A stretch of 64,000 nucleotides of DNA, from the NCBI GenBank assembly GCA_963281155.1, contig CAUJLY010000004.1, forward strand, positions 1,984,001 to 2,048,000. The letters are read 5' to 3'. The translations under genes and the position numbers were made by a program. Of the stretch, positions 31,228-42,234 are shown one piece after another. This DNA is from Rhabditophanes sp. KR3021. Taxonomy: Eukaryota; Nematoda; Chromadorea; Rhabditida; Alloionematidae. Numbering within the stretch: the first letter of the stretch is position 1; every line of letters begins with the position of its first letter. Under the pieces are notes generated by a model. The model was not told the DNA's origin. It searched no databases and saw nothing but the letters and a program-made list of their open reading frames with translations.

Positions 31228-32949
31228 TTACATGTCATCATCATCATCAACCTCCCTGTAGTCTTCGGAATGAGCGTGCCTTTTGCGAGATCCATTGGAT
31301 CTTTTACGGGTTTCGGGCGGTGGAGTTATCGTGGACATTTCATCGTCCATTTCCTCATCATCTCCATCACCGAATTCATTCTTAAGTTGAAAGTTACGAG
31401 ATCGGCGCCTTGCATTCATGAAATAGTTGGAGACTGTTGAAATTTCGAGATTTAAATGCTCTGCTATGGTTTGCTGCATGTCTTTACTGGGTCTTTCGGT
31501 TTCTTTAAAAATGGCTTGGAGAGTTCTTTTTTGGACGTCGCTGAATATTAACCTTGGTTTCTTACTGCCCGATCCGCATTCAGAATCGTAGCGTCTTGTT
31601 TTGGAAGTGTGACGAGCGTTGGGGGCCGGCGACGGTCTTTCTAGAACATTTCTAAGTGGCGAGGGGGTATCAGTTCTATTTCCACTTGCATCCATTCCCA
31701 AAACTCCTAGTCTATGCTCTAAAGGCAACTGAATCCAATTAAACATCTTCCTGAAAGTGGTCTTTCCTGTCTTCAACTGATCCCAAACCTTGGGGTTTCT
31801 CAACAAGTCAGACAAAGTTCCTTGTGACCGCCCAATAATCTTTTCCGCAAACAGAACCTGTGGAATCTTAAATCTCTTTAATTCATTCGAGATTCTCTTG
31901 CAAAGTTCGACAGTATCAATAACAATCGACTCGTCATAATCATCGATCATTCCATTCGGCATTTCGTTGAAGGATTGGTTGTTTGAATCATACTTGATAA
32001 TGGAGGAATCTCTTCTTGTAGATCTTTGCTCACTTGCCCCAGCTTCGATTTTGAATTTTTTGGGACTTGTTCGGGATTTTGGCATTGTCACCGTTTGTGT
32101 TAGCAATTCATCATTAAGTGAAGAGTCGCTCATATCCAATTTCGTTTTCTTGGCTACTACTGGTCCATACTCGTCTCGGACCCCATAATTATTGTTCTGT
32201 TTCAACATGGATGGAAGTGGAGATTGTTCTTGATTATTTAACTTCTGCACATCCGAACAATCTTCTCCTTCGAGGCTAGATATCATAGAAGTTGCTAGTT
32301 CAGCTGTAGACATTACTCTTCTATTTGAGTCGGGTTCGGCTTCAGTCTTTACTTCCAAAACTTGTCCTCCATTCAAATTAGATGAATTTCGGTTGTTGTT
32401 GCTTGATACACAATTGGCCCCATTCGTCAATTCTTGGGCTTCTTCGAGATTGTGTGAAGCAAAGCCAGCCGTTGGGGATACCTGTACTTGATAATTATCA
32501 TTGTTTCTTAAATCTGTAAGCAAATCAGAAGGCCTGCCTCCGTTTCTACTTTTGGGAGCCGTGGTGAGGTTGTGTTGGTATCTAAAAAGGTTATAAATAG
32601 AGTAGATTGGCAAGTACCTGGTAGTTTTAGGAGTAAATACATTCTTTCGATGATTGGATCCTAAATAATTTCCGTCAAAAGGTGGTGAATCTGCCCTAGT
32701 TGTGCTGGCAAGAAAATCTTCGGGTAGGTCGTCATCAAAGTTAGCATGATCACCCGACTCTAAAGCAAACGAAAGAGAAGGATCTATTTGCAAATAATCA
32801 TCTATAACGTCATCTTTATCCTTATTGTTATGGGAAGAAAGTCGCAAGGTGGCAGAAAGGGCACCCATCGAAGTCGAAGTAGATGATAATCGGCCCTCCG
32901 CTCCTTTGATTTGCATCATACCACGCGAAGATTCAGCTGGCGGTTCCAT
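31228..32949 (-). CDS. ONECUT (HNF6-type) CUT-homeodomain transcription factor
   Basis: ATG at 32949 (MEPPAESSRGMMQ), stop TAA at 31228-31230. The upstream in-frame TTG is not used. A single CUT domain lies at about residues 345-425 (IDTVELCKRISNELKRFKIP, then GRSQGTLSDLLRNPKVW, then TTFRKMFNWIQ). An atypical homeodomain follows at about 465-525 (KKPRLIFSDVQKRTLQAIFK, then RPSKDMQQTIAEHL, then STVSNYFMNARRRS). The F-x-M instead of the usual W-x-Q in helix 3 is the ONECUT hallmark. The N-terminal half is low-complexity. A 36-base stretch (32582-32617) starts GTACTT, ends CTTTTTAG and is a multiple of three. It is probably an in-frame intron, removing a hydrophobic 12-residue insert (573 or 561 residues). 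Nuclear DNA-binding regulator. Nematodes have several ONECUT genes, so no orthologue is named. Confidence 0.9.
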   Translation of the reverse strand: MEPPAESSRGMMQIKGAEGRLSSTSTSMGALSATLRLSSHNNKDKDDVIDDYLQIDPSLSFALESGDHANFDDDLPEDFLASTTRADSPPFDGNYLGSNHRKNVFTPKTTRYLPIYSIYNLFRYQHNLTTAPKSRNGGRPSDLLTDLRNNDNYQVQVSPTAGFASHNLEEAQELTNGANCVSSNNNRNSSNLNGGQVLEVKTEAEPDSNRRVMSTAELATSMISSLEGEDCSDVQKLNNQEQSPLPSMLKQNNNYGVRDEYGPVVAKKTKLDMSDSSLNDELLTQTVTMPKSRTSPKKFKIEAGASEQRSTRRDSSIIKYDSNNQSFNEMPNGMIDDYDESIVIDTVELCKRISNELKRFKIPQVLFAEKIIGRSQGTLSDLLRNPKVWDQLKTGKTTFRKMFNWIQLPLEHRLGVLGMDASGNRTDTPSPLRNVLERPSPAPNARHTSKTRRYDSECGSGSKKPRLIFSDVQKRTLQAIFKETERPSKDMQQTIAEHLNLEISTVSNYFMNARRRSRNFQLKNEFGDGDDEEMDDEMSTITPPPETRKRSNGSRKRHAHSEDYREVDDDDDM

Positions 32950-34386
32950 CTTTTTATTTGGGTGGGTTTGTAATTCAGCTTCTTTCAATAATACTAACTA
33001 ACTTCCCTTCTTTTTTAAACAACACAAATTGTTTGTAAGCACAAAAGTAATATGTTTGTTGGTTAGATAAACAATTCAGGAGTGATAGCTAAAGAAATAC
33101 AGTCCCTTAATGGTAGCTTTTAATAAAATATCCTAAAAAAGGTATTATAATAAAGATTTGTCTTTGTGTGTGACCATAAGATAAATAAAAAAGAAAACAA
33201 AAAATAAAATAAGTATTCGGTAAGAGTGCAGGAGCAAGGGACGCAGTGTACAGCAAAAACGACTAAAAGTGAGCGAAGTGTATGTTTTGAATGCAAAGGA
33301 AGAAAAGTATATAGATATAAACGAGACATACGCAAAAAAGTGACGCTTTCAATTGTATCTATGTTACTTTTAAGAGAGACTACTATTCGAACCGCACCAC
33401 GACGTCCTATCTACTAGTCGGTACGTTTTTTCATTCATTGGTGTTTGAATATGTATGAACGCAAATATGCATCTCTCAAAAGCAGCCACCAACAAACAGA
33501 GACCATCATCCAAAATGTATATGTGAACCACAGAGGCCATATAATAATCATTTTTGGCAGAGAGACAACCAATCGCACACGGATGCTAGCGATCATTGTT
33601 AGACAGATAAAAATACATAGCATGTGCAGGATGCATATGTACAAAATTTGTTTTTTTGGCGGATGCTGAGAAGTATAAGGGTGGCGGTAAAATTGCTATG
33701 CATAACATTCTATTCATGCGTACCACTCCAATTGTTTTCTTTTGGGTACCATCTTTTCTAAACTAAATGGGCTGTTACTTTCTTATAGGGTCAAATGAAA
33801 CAAATAATATTAAACAGAAATAAGTATTAATTAAAGATTTAACTGTTAAAAAGGACAAAAATATTACACAATTTCTCTAAATACTTTATTTATCGCTATA
33901 ATTGCAAAAAAAGTCTCATTAAAACCCGGTTGTGAGTTTGCCTTAGGTGGTTATCAGTAATCCAGATTTTTTGCTCGGCAGTGTTCCATGATCTAAAATA
34001 TTAAATTAGTGTATGATAAGCTTAATTTTACGATATTTGATCTCGAATGTTTGTTTGTCTTTATGCATTTGTTCCATCTGAGACTAGGTGATCCACACGA
34101 CGCCTAAAAATGATCCGAAACCATCCTCGAATGAATAATGAAGAACAAGATTTTCATTACATTATATACACGATTATCCAAAAACTTTCCTATCAAAATA
34201 CAACTACATGGTTCAAAGAAGCATTTTGCAACCCGTAACTTGAAAACGAGCAAATCCAATGTCAAAAAATGATTCGATATAACGATACCAGTCAAATGTC
34301 CACAATTAAATTTGAACGTTTATGACTAATCGAAGTATAAGGATTTAATTAAAAAGATTTATTCCAAATAAAATAGAAAACAATAT
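32950..34386. other. Upstream region of ONECUT gene and 3' flank of INTS2, no gene seen
   Basis: The long AT-rich 5' region of the homeobox gene, with CA- and GT-rich patches at 33160-33680. Short ORFs on both strands there have no protein features. At 33850-34386, T-rich sequence leads to the INTS2 3' end. No RNA gene or repeat recognised. Confidence 0.4.
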
Positions 34387-37300
34387 TTAAGCACCTTCAT
34401 TTCCATTTAAATTGAATTCCAGTTGAAGTTCATTGATAAGAGTGAGTAATTTGTACCCAGGGGCATTCATCATACTGAGTAAACTAGTATATGTAGCAAC
34501 ATTAGACTTGCCAACTTCTTTTGCAATCATAAAAACTTCCTCGATATGGTTTCGAATACTAATTTGAGGAAAAGCATCAAGAAGTTTGGGAATAGCTGGT
34601 AAGACTGTTAACATTGTGTTGATAAAGTCAGCTGTTGAGATGTGTGTTTTCATTGTGACGATGAAATCAAGGATAAATTCGACGTGGACGTAAGCCGTTG
34701 GGACACGATACTTCAGAGCTAATTCAATGAACAATAAAATACCGAAGACTTTCTTATTTAACTCAGGAACTACGAACATTTCCTCATAATGAGCCCGCAT
34801 CACATGGACGGATGGTATATTTTTGACAACCATTTCAATTAAGGTTTTGTGGTAGGTCTGGTAATGCAAAACTACTACCAAATGTTCATTGTCTATTAGG
34901 TTGTTGTGGATGTAACGGCAAACCATTTCTTGAATCTGTGTGAGAGTTTTTTTGTTGTTTTCATTCTCCAAACAGCAGTCAAGGAGAATCTGAATTATGG
35001 TTACCTTTAGGGAATTCATTGTGACGTCTCTTATTTTGGAGATTTCATCCATTTCGATCCCAAACACTTTTCCTTCTTCTGGTGTAATCAAGTTTCTTCT
35101 GGACAAGTTCCCAGAAACAAATACTTTGTATTTTAACAAATAATAATCAAGTAATTCCATTAAAATAGCAAAATGATTTGGGGAAGAAAAAATCAACTCA
35201 TGACATCTAAAAATTCTCAACGGATTCTCTACAATGTCTCTATCGACAAAAGCATCAGATTTGCACCATTGTTGAATTGTCTTGTGTGCTAGTCGTTCAG
35301 GAAACAAATTAAACAGACACCTCCAATATTTCAACAAATGATTAGAAGTTCCGACTGAATACTGATTGGGGGAATCTAATAGTTTTGTAATTGAGGTGAT
35401 CACTCTATTGGAGTACATTGCAATTTTCAAGAATTTGCTGTGTTTAAGGCCAAGAATTTCTTCCTCTGTAAGTGATACTTCTTCGTCATACTCACCAATA
35501 ACTAAACTTGCTTCGTCGTCTGCATTTGTAAGGTCAGTATCATCGTAAGTGAATTTGGCCATTGAATAAGGGTAGAAAGTATTAAGGATTCCTACACATT
35601 TTCCATAAATCAATCCCAACTCAGATCTCCGAATATCTGCCATCGTAATCAAATAAGTAACAGGAATTCTTTCTAACAATTCATCACTATAAACACACTT
35701 TGCCTTCGAACCAGGAATCTTCGTCAAATGCTCCAATACCTGAGCTTTATAGCTTAACAAATACAACAAACAAAGACATCTCGTTAACAATTTATCCTCA
35801 TCAACAAGAGATCCCGTAAAAATTTGTTCAATAAATTCTATTGCAAGTGGAGGTAGACAGTGATCATTTACTTTTTGTTGAACATTTGACTCAGCGAATG
35901 AGATTATTAATTGAATGATTGAATCTGGACAAGGAGTTGATGTTTCTTTGATTTGTTTCTGTACCCATGTAGTAACATTCATAGATTTAGTAGACAATTT
36001 CCTCAATTTCAACAAATAATTGACACAATGAATTGGCAAGAAGCCTTGAGTGTCAGCTGATAAAGAAGGTGTTACTTCCAGCCATCCTACCCGGGACAGC
36101 ACGTCTTCTATTGATAAAGCATGTTCTAAGTACATTTGTCTGGCAGTTACCATTCGTTTTAACTTTAGAGCGACGTTGATGTCGAGAATTTTTTCTAATA
36201 ACTCCTTGAGAGTTCTGTTTTCGTCCATGTCGAAAAGGATCGCCATCAGAAGCATGTATTGGGATAGAGAATCGCCTTTGATTGTTTCGTTGTCTGCTGT
36301 TTTGACTTTTAGGTAGTCAAAGAAACTGCTGATTGCTTCCTGGTTGTGCTCGCCATCGTAATTAGAAGGAATAAATATTATTGCGAATCCAATAATTATT
36401 GCCAAATGAAGTGTGAGGTAAGAATCCGGAACTCCATCAGTTCTTGTTAAATAAGCAATCCAAGTCTTTGAATTAACTCCCTTGAATCTAACACCCAAGT
36501 AATTACTCAAATTAACCATGACCTTAATAGAAACCATTAGTAAAACGGAACAACTTTTGATGATATTAAAAAGTAATTTTGAACAAAATTGTTCCTTTCA
36601 GAATACATCAATAATACGCCAATTTTTGCGCTATCTTTAAATTAGCCTAGTCTTTATAAAAAGAAATTTACATTCTTCTTGATCTGATAAGTAAAAATGA
36701 AACGTTAGCTCTTCTTGCATAATTTGTTCGAGAAAAGGGATATGTGACAAGTTGAAAAATGAAGTTAAAGACAATTTTGAAAAAAACAGTTAATTGTCTG
36801 ATGATAAGTTGTGGCAGAAACTAGAAGATCATTTGAACAGGCTAAGTGACGCAAAATAGCTAGTGGAAAATAATCTATCTACGACTTCTTGATGTGTCGC
36901 TCTCGCCCTTAAGTATCTTGTTGCAATGTACCTTCAAGTTGTCTTGGCAAAGATGGACTCACCTTGCCACTCCAATGAAGCTATATTTAAATAACATACT
37001 GAAACTATGAAAAAATATCAATGATTACTCTAAGCAAAATACGTATCTCTTTAAAATATATCACCTAATAATATTTTGCCTCCGTTTTCATGTTTGCGCT
37101 CCTTTAAACTAACCTTCAATATCTCCACTGAGCATTCATTCTTGACAATATAATCATGTAAAATAGTATCAAATTTGTGAGATATTTGATCGACATAACT
37201 TCTCGAGATAGCTTTCATAAATTTGATCACATCCTCGGAAACATTCGTCAGATAGTAAGAAATATTATCCATAAATAAATCATGATCAGCTTGACAAATA

Positions 37301-38077
37301 ATATTAATAAATAAATCTATATCAATTTCATTTATATTCATTTCCTTAAAGAGGTTAATCTTGCTAGGGTCCAAGATAAATAAGTTCCTAATGACATTCT
37401 CAATGTTTATATCGCCCATAGATCCAGAATGCCCTTTGAAAGATCGAAGCAACTTGACGATGATCCGATCAAAATCCTGGGGCATATTCATGGCGAATGA
37501 AGTGGCAAAAGTTTCATTAGATAAACGTTGACTTAATTTGAGGCAAATTTCACCGGGATTCAATATGCCTTGCCTTCCTAATTCCGCTAATAGTGTCATT
37601 GTTTGCCCGATCTCGGCATACATAACATGGCAATCTTGCTGAAAGTCCGTATACTCGGAGTCATGAATCAATCTGAAGACATTATTGGTCATTTGAATAA
37701 CCTTCAAGGTAACATTATCAAAAAGTTCTTTCAGAGGGTCTATTTTGATTAGTTCACTCATCTTTTTCTTCATCTTTCCTGAGTTCACGAGCTTTTGCAA
37801 TGTACTTGCAACTTCTTTACAGCCCTCAAATAATAACAACTCATGATTGGCAGGAACATCCGTGCACTAAACAAATTAAAAAGAAATTAACTAATTAGCA
37901 TCAAAAACTTACTATTTCATTTAACACATTCTTTTCACCATCATCTTCAATCGTTGCTACAAGTAAAGGCAAAAATTCTTTTACTTTTTCGTAAGGAGCC
38001 ACAGCTAAATGTTTGTTGAAACTCTTTTTTTGGAAACAGTGAAATAAAAGCCCCAGTTCAGTATAATTTGTGGCCAT
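34387..38077 (-). CDS. ints-2: Integrator complex subunit 2 (INTS2)
   Basis: Three exons: 37913-38077, 37114-37866 and 34387-36522, joined in phase 0 through GTAAGT, then GTTAGT...ATTAAG, give 1017 residues (human INTS2 is about 1200). The best match is GFLPIHCVNYLL, followed by W-x-x-x-QIKETSTPCPDSIIQLI, which parallels GFLPIHCIYQLL...QLCETSTPLHPQLLPLI. Other family-like points are MNMPQDFDRIIVKLL near residue 180 and the final helical repeats. Known role: a core subunit of Integrator, which cleaves snRNA 3' ends and terminates paused Pol II. The first ATG (38077) was chosen because the frame closes with TAA a little further upstream. A competing upstream frame exists, so the true N-terminus may be longer. 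Intron 2 is 591 bp. Confidence 0.8.
36523..37113 (+). other. INTS2 intron 2 with decayed coding-like pieces
   Basis: The intron is far longer than its neighbours. On the plus strand, pieces such as IYILLDLISKNETLALLA (about 36667-36722) and DKLKNEVKDNFEKN, a stop, then LSDDKLWQKLEDHLNRLSDAK (about 36747-36857) look like remnants of a helical protein. They lie in different frames with stops. The family is not recognised. Confidence 0.25.
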
Positions 38078-38238
38078 TTCTCTTTTTGAATGATTGTTGT
38101 GGAGAGCTTGTCCCACTTGGTCGGGTTGAAGAGACGTGGTTCCAATTCGAGTTCGTTAAGTAGTTGTGGGACAACTTTTGTTTTTTTAATGTGCAGTCTC
38201 CTGTTTAACAAACTTATTTTTTGATCATTGTCACTAAT

Positions 38239-39309
38239 ATGATGGAAGAAAGGGAATTATTGAAGTTGGCTCAAACACAGAACGTTTCTGTTGTACCTCG
38301 AAAGAAAAGGCAATGCCTGTGGTTCGAATGCAAGTATTATGCTTCCCAGGGATCTAAATATTGTTCCTATGAATGCGGAAAAAAGGTAATGGCGGCTAGG
38401 TTAGAGTCAACGGCACATTATTTAGTCGAAGAAGCTTCCAAATTTACTTCTCAAAAAAAAGAAATTATCGGTAAGATGGATTTGTTGGAAAAAAAGATGC
38501 GTGGTTTATTCGACAATGTCAATACTGCTTCTGGTTATGCCCGTGCTCTGAGGAAATACATCGAAAGTCAATTGAATATCCCATTTGAACCTAAAGAAGC
38601 TGTAATACCCAAAAAGGGGGCAAAAGAGTATGTTTTGTGTATTTGTTGTGGTGTAGATATTGACAGAAATAGTTATGGCATCCATTTTGTACGTTGCATA
38701 GCAAAGAAAGAAAGATCTTCCTGCTATGGTTCAGATGAAAAGGGAAATTTAATTTTGAATATTTTGTGTGAAACTTATACTCCAAGATTCAAGTCGTATT
38801 GCAAGAGATTCAAGATCATTTGTCCTGAGCATCCATGTAAAGATATAGATGATAATTTGAAGGTGTGTAGTTATCCAGCTAAATTTGAAACGGCCATAAA
38901 TTGCTCAACTTCCTTCTTCTTGACGTCACCGGATGATGTTATTACGACTAGACATGGCTATTGTAAAGAAAAATACAATGAATGTAACGAACACCCTAAT
39001 TGGTATAGGAATGCCTTGGCGATGGTTGATTGGTATAGACAAACACAGATGGAAAAAGTTGTTGAAGCTAGGATCCATTATAATAAACATAAGGTTTTTC
39101 TAAAAACTAGAGGGAACGTGTATAATTGTATTTCATCAGGAGGGGTCTTGCAAAAGTTCAAAACCGACTGCATTAATGGTTCTATCAAATTACTTGATTT
39201 AGTGAATGTAAAAGATGACAGAGGTGATCCAGATTTAGTGAAAAAATTTGGCAACAGTCGAATAATGAATGGGGCTGAAGATATTTCCTCATCCTCAGAC
39301 GACGATTAA
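38239..39309 (+). CDS. CFP1/CXXC1-like protein with only the C-terminal CpG-binding-protein domain
   Basis: Single exon, 356 residues, ATG ATG at 38239. It matches the conserved C-terminal domain of CFP1 (CXXC1). After a basic start come QCLWFECKYYASQGSKYCSYECG (aligning with the GPGCVEPARPGSKYCSDDCG region), a coiled coil at about 60-110, VLCICCGVDIDRN...HFVRCIAKKE, CETYTPRFKSYCKRFKIICPEH, CSYPA, and a final WYR-rich helix. The acidic Ser-rich tail ends in DDD. CFP1 targets the Set1/COMPASS H3K4 methyltransferase to promoters. The N-terminal PHD finger and CXXC domain are both missing. The divergent INTS2 start is only about 160 bp upstream, so there is no room for them nearby. It may be a paralogue or a lineage-specific form. 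Confidence 0.8.
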   Translation: MMEERELLKLAQTQNVSVVPRKKRQCLWFECKYYASQGSKYCSYECGKKVMAARLESTAHYLVEEASKFTSQKKEIIGKMDLLEKKMRGLFDNVNTASGYARALRKYIESQLNIPFEPKEAVIPKKGAKEYVLCICCGVDIDRNSYGIHFVRCIAKKERSSCYGSDEKGNLILNILCETYTPRFKSYCKRFKIICPEHPCKDIDDNLKVCSYPAKFETAINCSTSFFLTSPDDVITTRHGYCKEKYNECNEHPNWYRNALAMVDWYRQTQMEKVVEARIHYNKHKVFLKTRGNVYNCISSGGVLQKFKTDCINGSIKLLDLVNVKDDRGDPDLVKKFGNSRIMNGAEDISSSSDDD

Positions 39310-39550
39310 AACAAAAATCAATTGAACATGTGATATATTTATTTGTTTTATTTTTTTGCAACCCATTTTAATAAATGCTAATAATCTTTTTATTTACATT
39401 TTTTTTCTAAACCACCACATAATTAAATAGTATGCAAGCTAGATATTACTATTTTGATAGCAAGATATTTCTTGATAAGATAGTTGTTTTGTTTTATTAG
39501 ATTCTTCGGTGGTAGGTAAAGTTATTTAGTTTGAGTTTTATATGTTCACG

Positions 39551-42234
39551 ATGGGAGCGGCTTGGCAAATGTGGCTATTCCTGGTGCTAATTAAACTGGT
39601 ACGGAGTGAGTTACAGGGGCAGTTGTTAGACGATTTTTTAACATTTAGAAGAATATCGTAAGTTTTGCCCATTGTATTCATCTCTTTTATTTACTTTATT
39701 TAGAAACGGCTTCATCCAAGGGAGAAAATCAATATCCCCAGCAGGAAGTGAAGGTTATGTTTTCCTAGGAATTCCCTATACAACTCCACCAACCGGTTCT
39801 TCCCGCTTTAAAAAGACACAACCGCCAAATAACTGGGACGGGGAGTTGGATGCGACAAAATTTGGCAAAGGCTGTCTTTGGAATACTTCCCTATCTACAC
39901 AAACTCCTAATGTGGATATTATATCAGAAGATTGCCTCTCCATAAATGTCTACTCCAGCAAACATTGCCTCGTAAAAGGCAATTGCTCTGTTTTAGTTTA
40001 TTTGCACGGAGGACGGCTGGTTTCTGGAAGTTCGAGTACCTTGAAAGAAGAATTGATTATAGAAAATTTCGCAAATGATGATAGGAATGTAGTTTTTGTC
40101 AGTATGAATTACAGGTAATTAAATTTTATTGTGGACAAACAAATGTAAAACAGACAAAAAAATCGGTATAGCTCATATCTTTTAGTTATGATGTCTTATT
40201 AATTAAAGGTTAGCAGTTTTAATAAACTCTCCCAAAGTCCATTGACTCAAAGGTTTCTTAGTGAATCTAGGAATTGGTACACATAAGCCAAAGTTTGTGT
40301 TGAATTCTTGTATTTTTTGAACAATTCCTTACATCCGTTTTCTCGATAGTTGTGTGACAAAGCTTTAAAACTGCAATAACACTATCAGATCACTTGCACT
40401 GATTTATATGTAGGGGTTATCCCATTCATGTTCATTGCCTTAGCTTTTTTGAAGTATAAACTAATGAGCAGTCAACACCTTATGAATGTCTTTGATACAA
40501 CTTGCACTCCTGATTCTTTAAGCAGTTTGCGTACTTTCGACTTATCCAATTGCTTTATTTTATCAAAATGGAGGCTTGATACCTGTCAATTTTTTATTAA
40601 AGTTTAAATATCACAATATGAATAAGATAAAGGATGAGCAGTAAAAGGTTATACAAACACAAATAAATATATATAATTTATTGCCTTTTGTGTCACTATA
40701 TAAATATAATAAAGACGACAAAATTGCTAATAAACATATTTTAAAATTATACTCACCCAACAATTTAAAATACCAACAAAAGTTTAGGCTTGGAATGATG
40801 GCGATGCTTAATTTGAATTATAAGCTGAATTTGAGTACTGCATCCAATTTAAATTTATTTGATACTATCGAAGGATTGAAATGGGTTCAGAAGGAAATTG
40901 AGAAATTTGGAGGTAATAAAAGTCAAGTTACGTTGAGTGGACATAGTGCTGGGGCAATTATAACTGGAAATGTTTTGATGTCTCAAAGAAGCAAGGGTTT
41001 AATTAGTCAGGCGATGATGTTTTCGAATTCAAGGAAGGATATGATTATGAGAGATGCAAATCAGAACTATTCACGCACTTTTGCCAATTTAGCAGGTTGT
41101 TCTTTTTATGATACTGATTGGGAGGATAAGGACCAAGTGGAAGAAGTTATTGCTTGTTTGAGGAGATTAAAGGGTATTGATTTCATTCATTATCAGAGGA
41201 AAGTTGATGAATACGGATTTAGAATGCTACCTTTGACTCAAGATTACGGACCAGATGCCTTCTATCAAAAAGATGTGAGTCATTTTGATTTGCGCAAGTT
41301 GAATATTCCTATAATGATGGGAACAACAACTCACGAATTGATGGATGGAGGTTCTTGCATTGATAAAGACAAAAATGGGGAGCTTTCGATTAATTGGGGA
41401 AAGTTAGAAACACTTTGCCGTTATGTCCTAGCAAGTTTACAATTTAAAGATCGTATTTTAGCAGTAGCTGCTTGTGTTGATGAGTATGGTTTTGATATAA
41501 ATAGAGTAATTTATTCCGAAGATGATGCTAATCTATATATGCCTTTATTGAGAGAAATTCAAGAAACGAATGCACTGGGAAATAAAACTTTTCTTTATCA
41601 ATTTGAATATCCTGATGTAGTTGAAATATTAGCTAATCCCAAAAATCCTACAAACGATCCTTCTGATTATAGACATCAACATCCAATGCATTCAGATGAC
41701 ATGGCTTACATCATAGGCTTAAAGAGTAAAGAGTTTACACCTAAGCATAAGTACGTGCAAAAGGTTTATTCTCAAATGATGGTGAACTTTGTAAAATACT
41801 CAAATCCAAGTGACGCTGATATTAAATTTGATGAATTTGATCCCAAGCTGAATAATTATTTTGTCTTTGATTTCCATCCTAATATGACCTTAAAGGGAAT
41901 GACTAATAAGTATCGTAAAGAAGCAGCTACATTCTGGCAGAACACTTTAATTGAAAAAGCAGGAAATTATACCGTTAATTATTATGAATCTACACTAATT
42001 GAAACATTGAATAGTGCCAATACATTATTTGATGGCATCAACTATCCAAAAGTATCCTATCCACCGGAATTCTACAGAATTGAAACTTTAGTTACTTCCA
42101 AAAAACCATCAACTTCATTTATTTATATTATTTATTTTATTATGATGGTCATAGGAGCTGTATTAGCTGTTAAATGTTTAACTTGTTGTTACAAAAAATT
42201 TCAACACACAAAGTATGAAAAACTAATCGTTTAA
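39551..42234 (+). CDS. Membrane-anchored type-B carboxylesterase
   Basis: Exons 39551-39657, 39704-40114 and 40788-42234 give 654 residues. A signal peptide (WLFLVLIKL) is followed by the alpha/beta-hydrolase fold of the cholinesterase family. GIPYTTPPTG, EDCLSINVY and LHGGRLVSGSS (oxyanion region) are seen. The nucleophile elbow is LSGHSAGA. The probable acid is Glu in TTHEL. The His is in QHPMHSDDMAY. All three triad members seem present, so it is probably catalytic, unlike neuroligins. The C-terminus has one membrane helix (FIYIIYFIMMVIGAVLAV) and a short basic tail with CCYKK. It is close to gut-esterase-like nematode enzymes. The 673-bp intron 2 (40115-40787) holds nothing recognised. 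Confidence 0.85.

Noticed and set aside
33226..33669. Overlapping 60-75 codon ORFs on both strands
   Set aside because: No domain or signal features. They lie in the 5' region of the ONECUT gene and look like chance open frames.
37051..37839. A separate gene ending in the frame closed at 37051
   Set aside because: A strong GTTAGT donor at 37113 and the matching phase-0 acceptor at 36523 join this region to the INTS2 body, and its sequence aligns to the N-terminal part of INTS2.
38005..38211. Alternative 5' frame (LNELELEPRLFNPTKWDKL) as the INTS2 start
   Set aside because: It ends in a stop and is not in phase with exon 2. It does look protein-like, so a sequencing error joining both frames cannot be ruled out.
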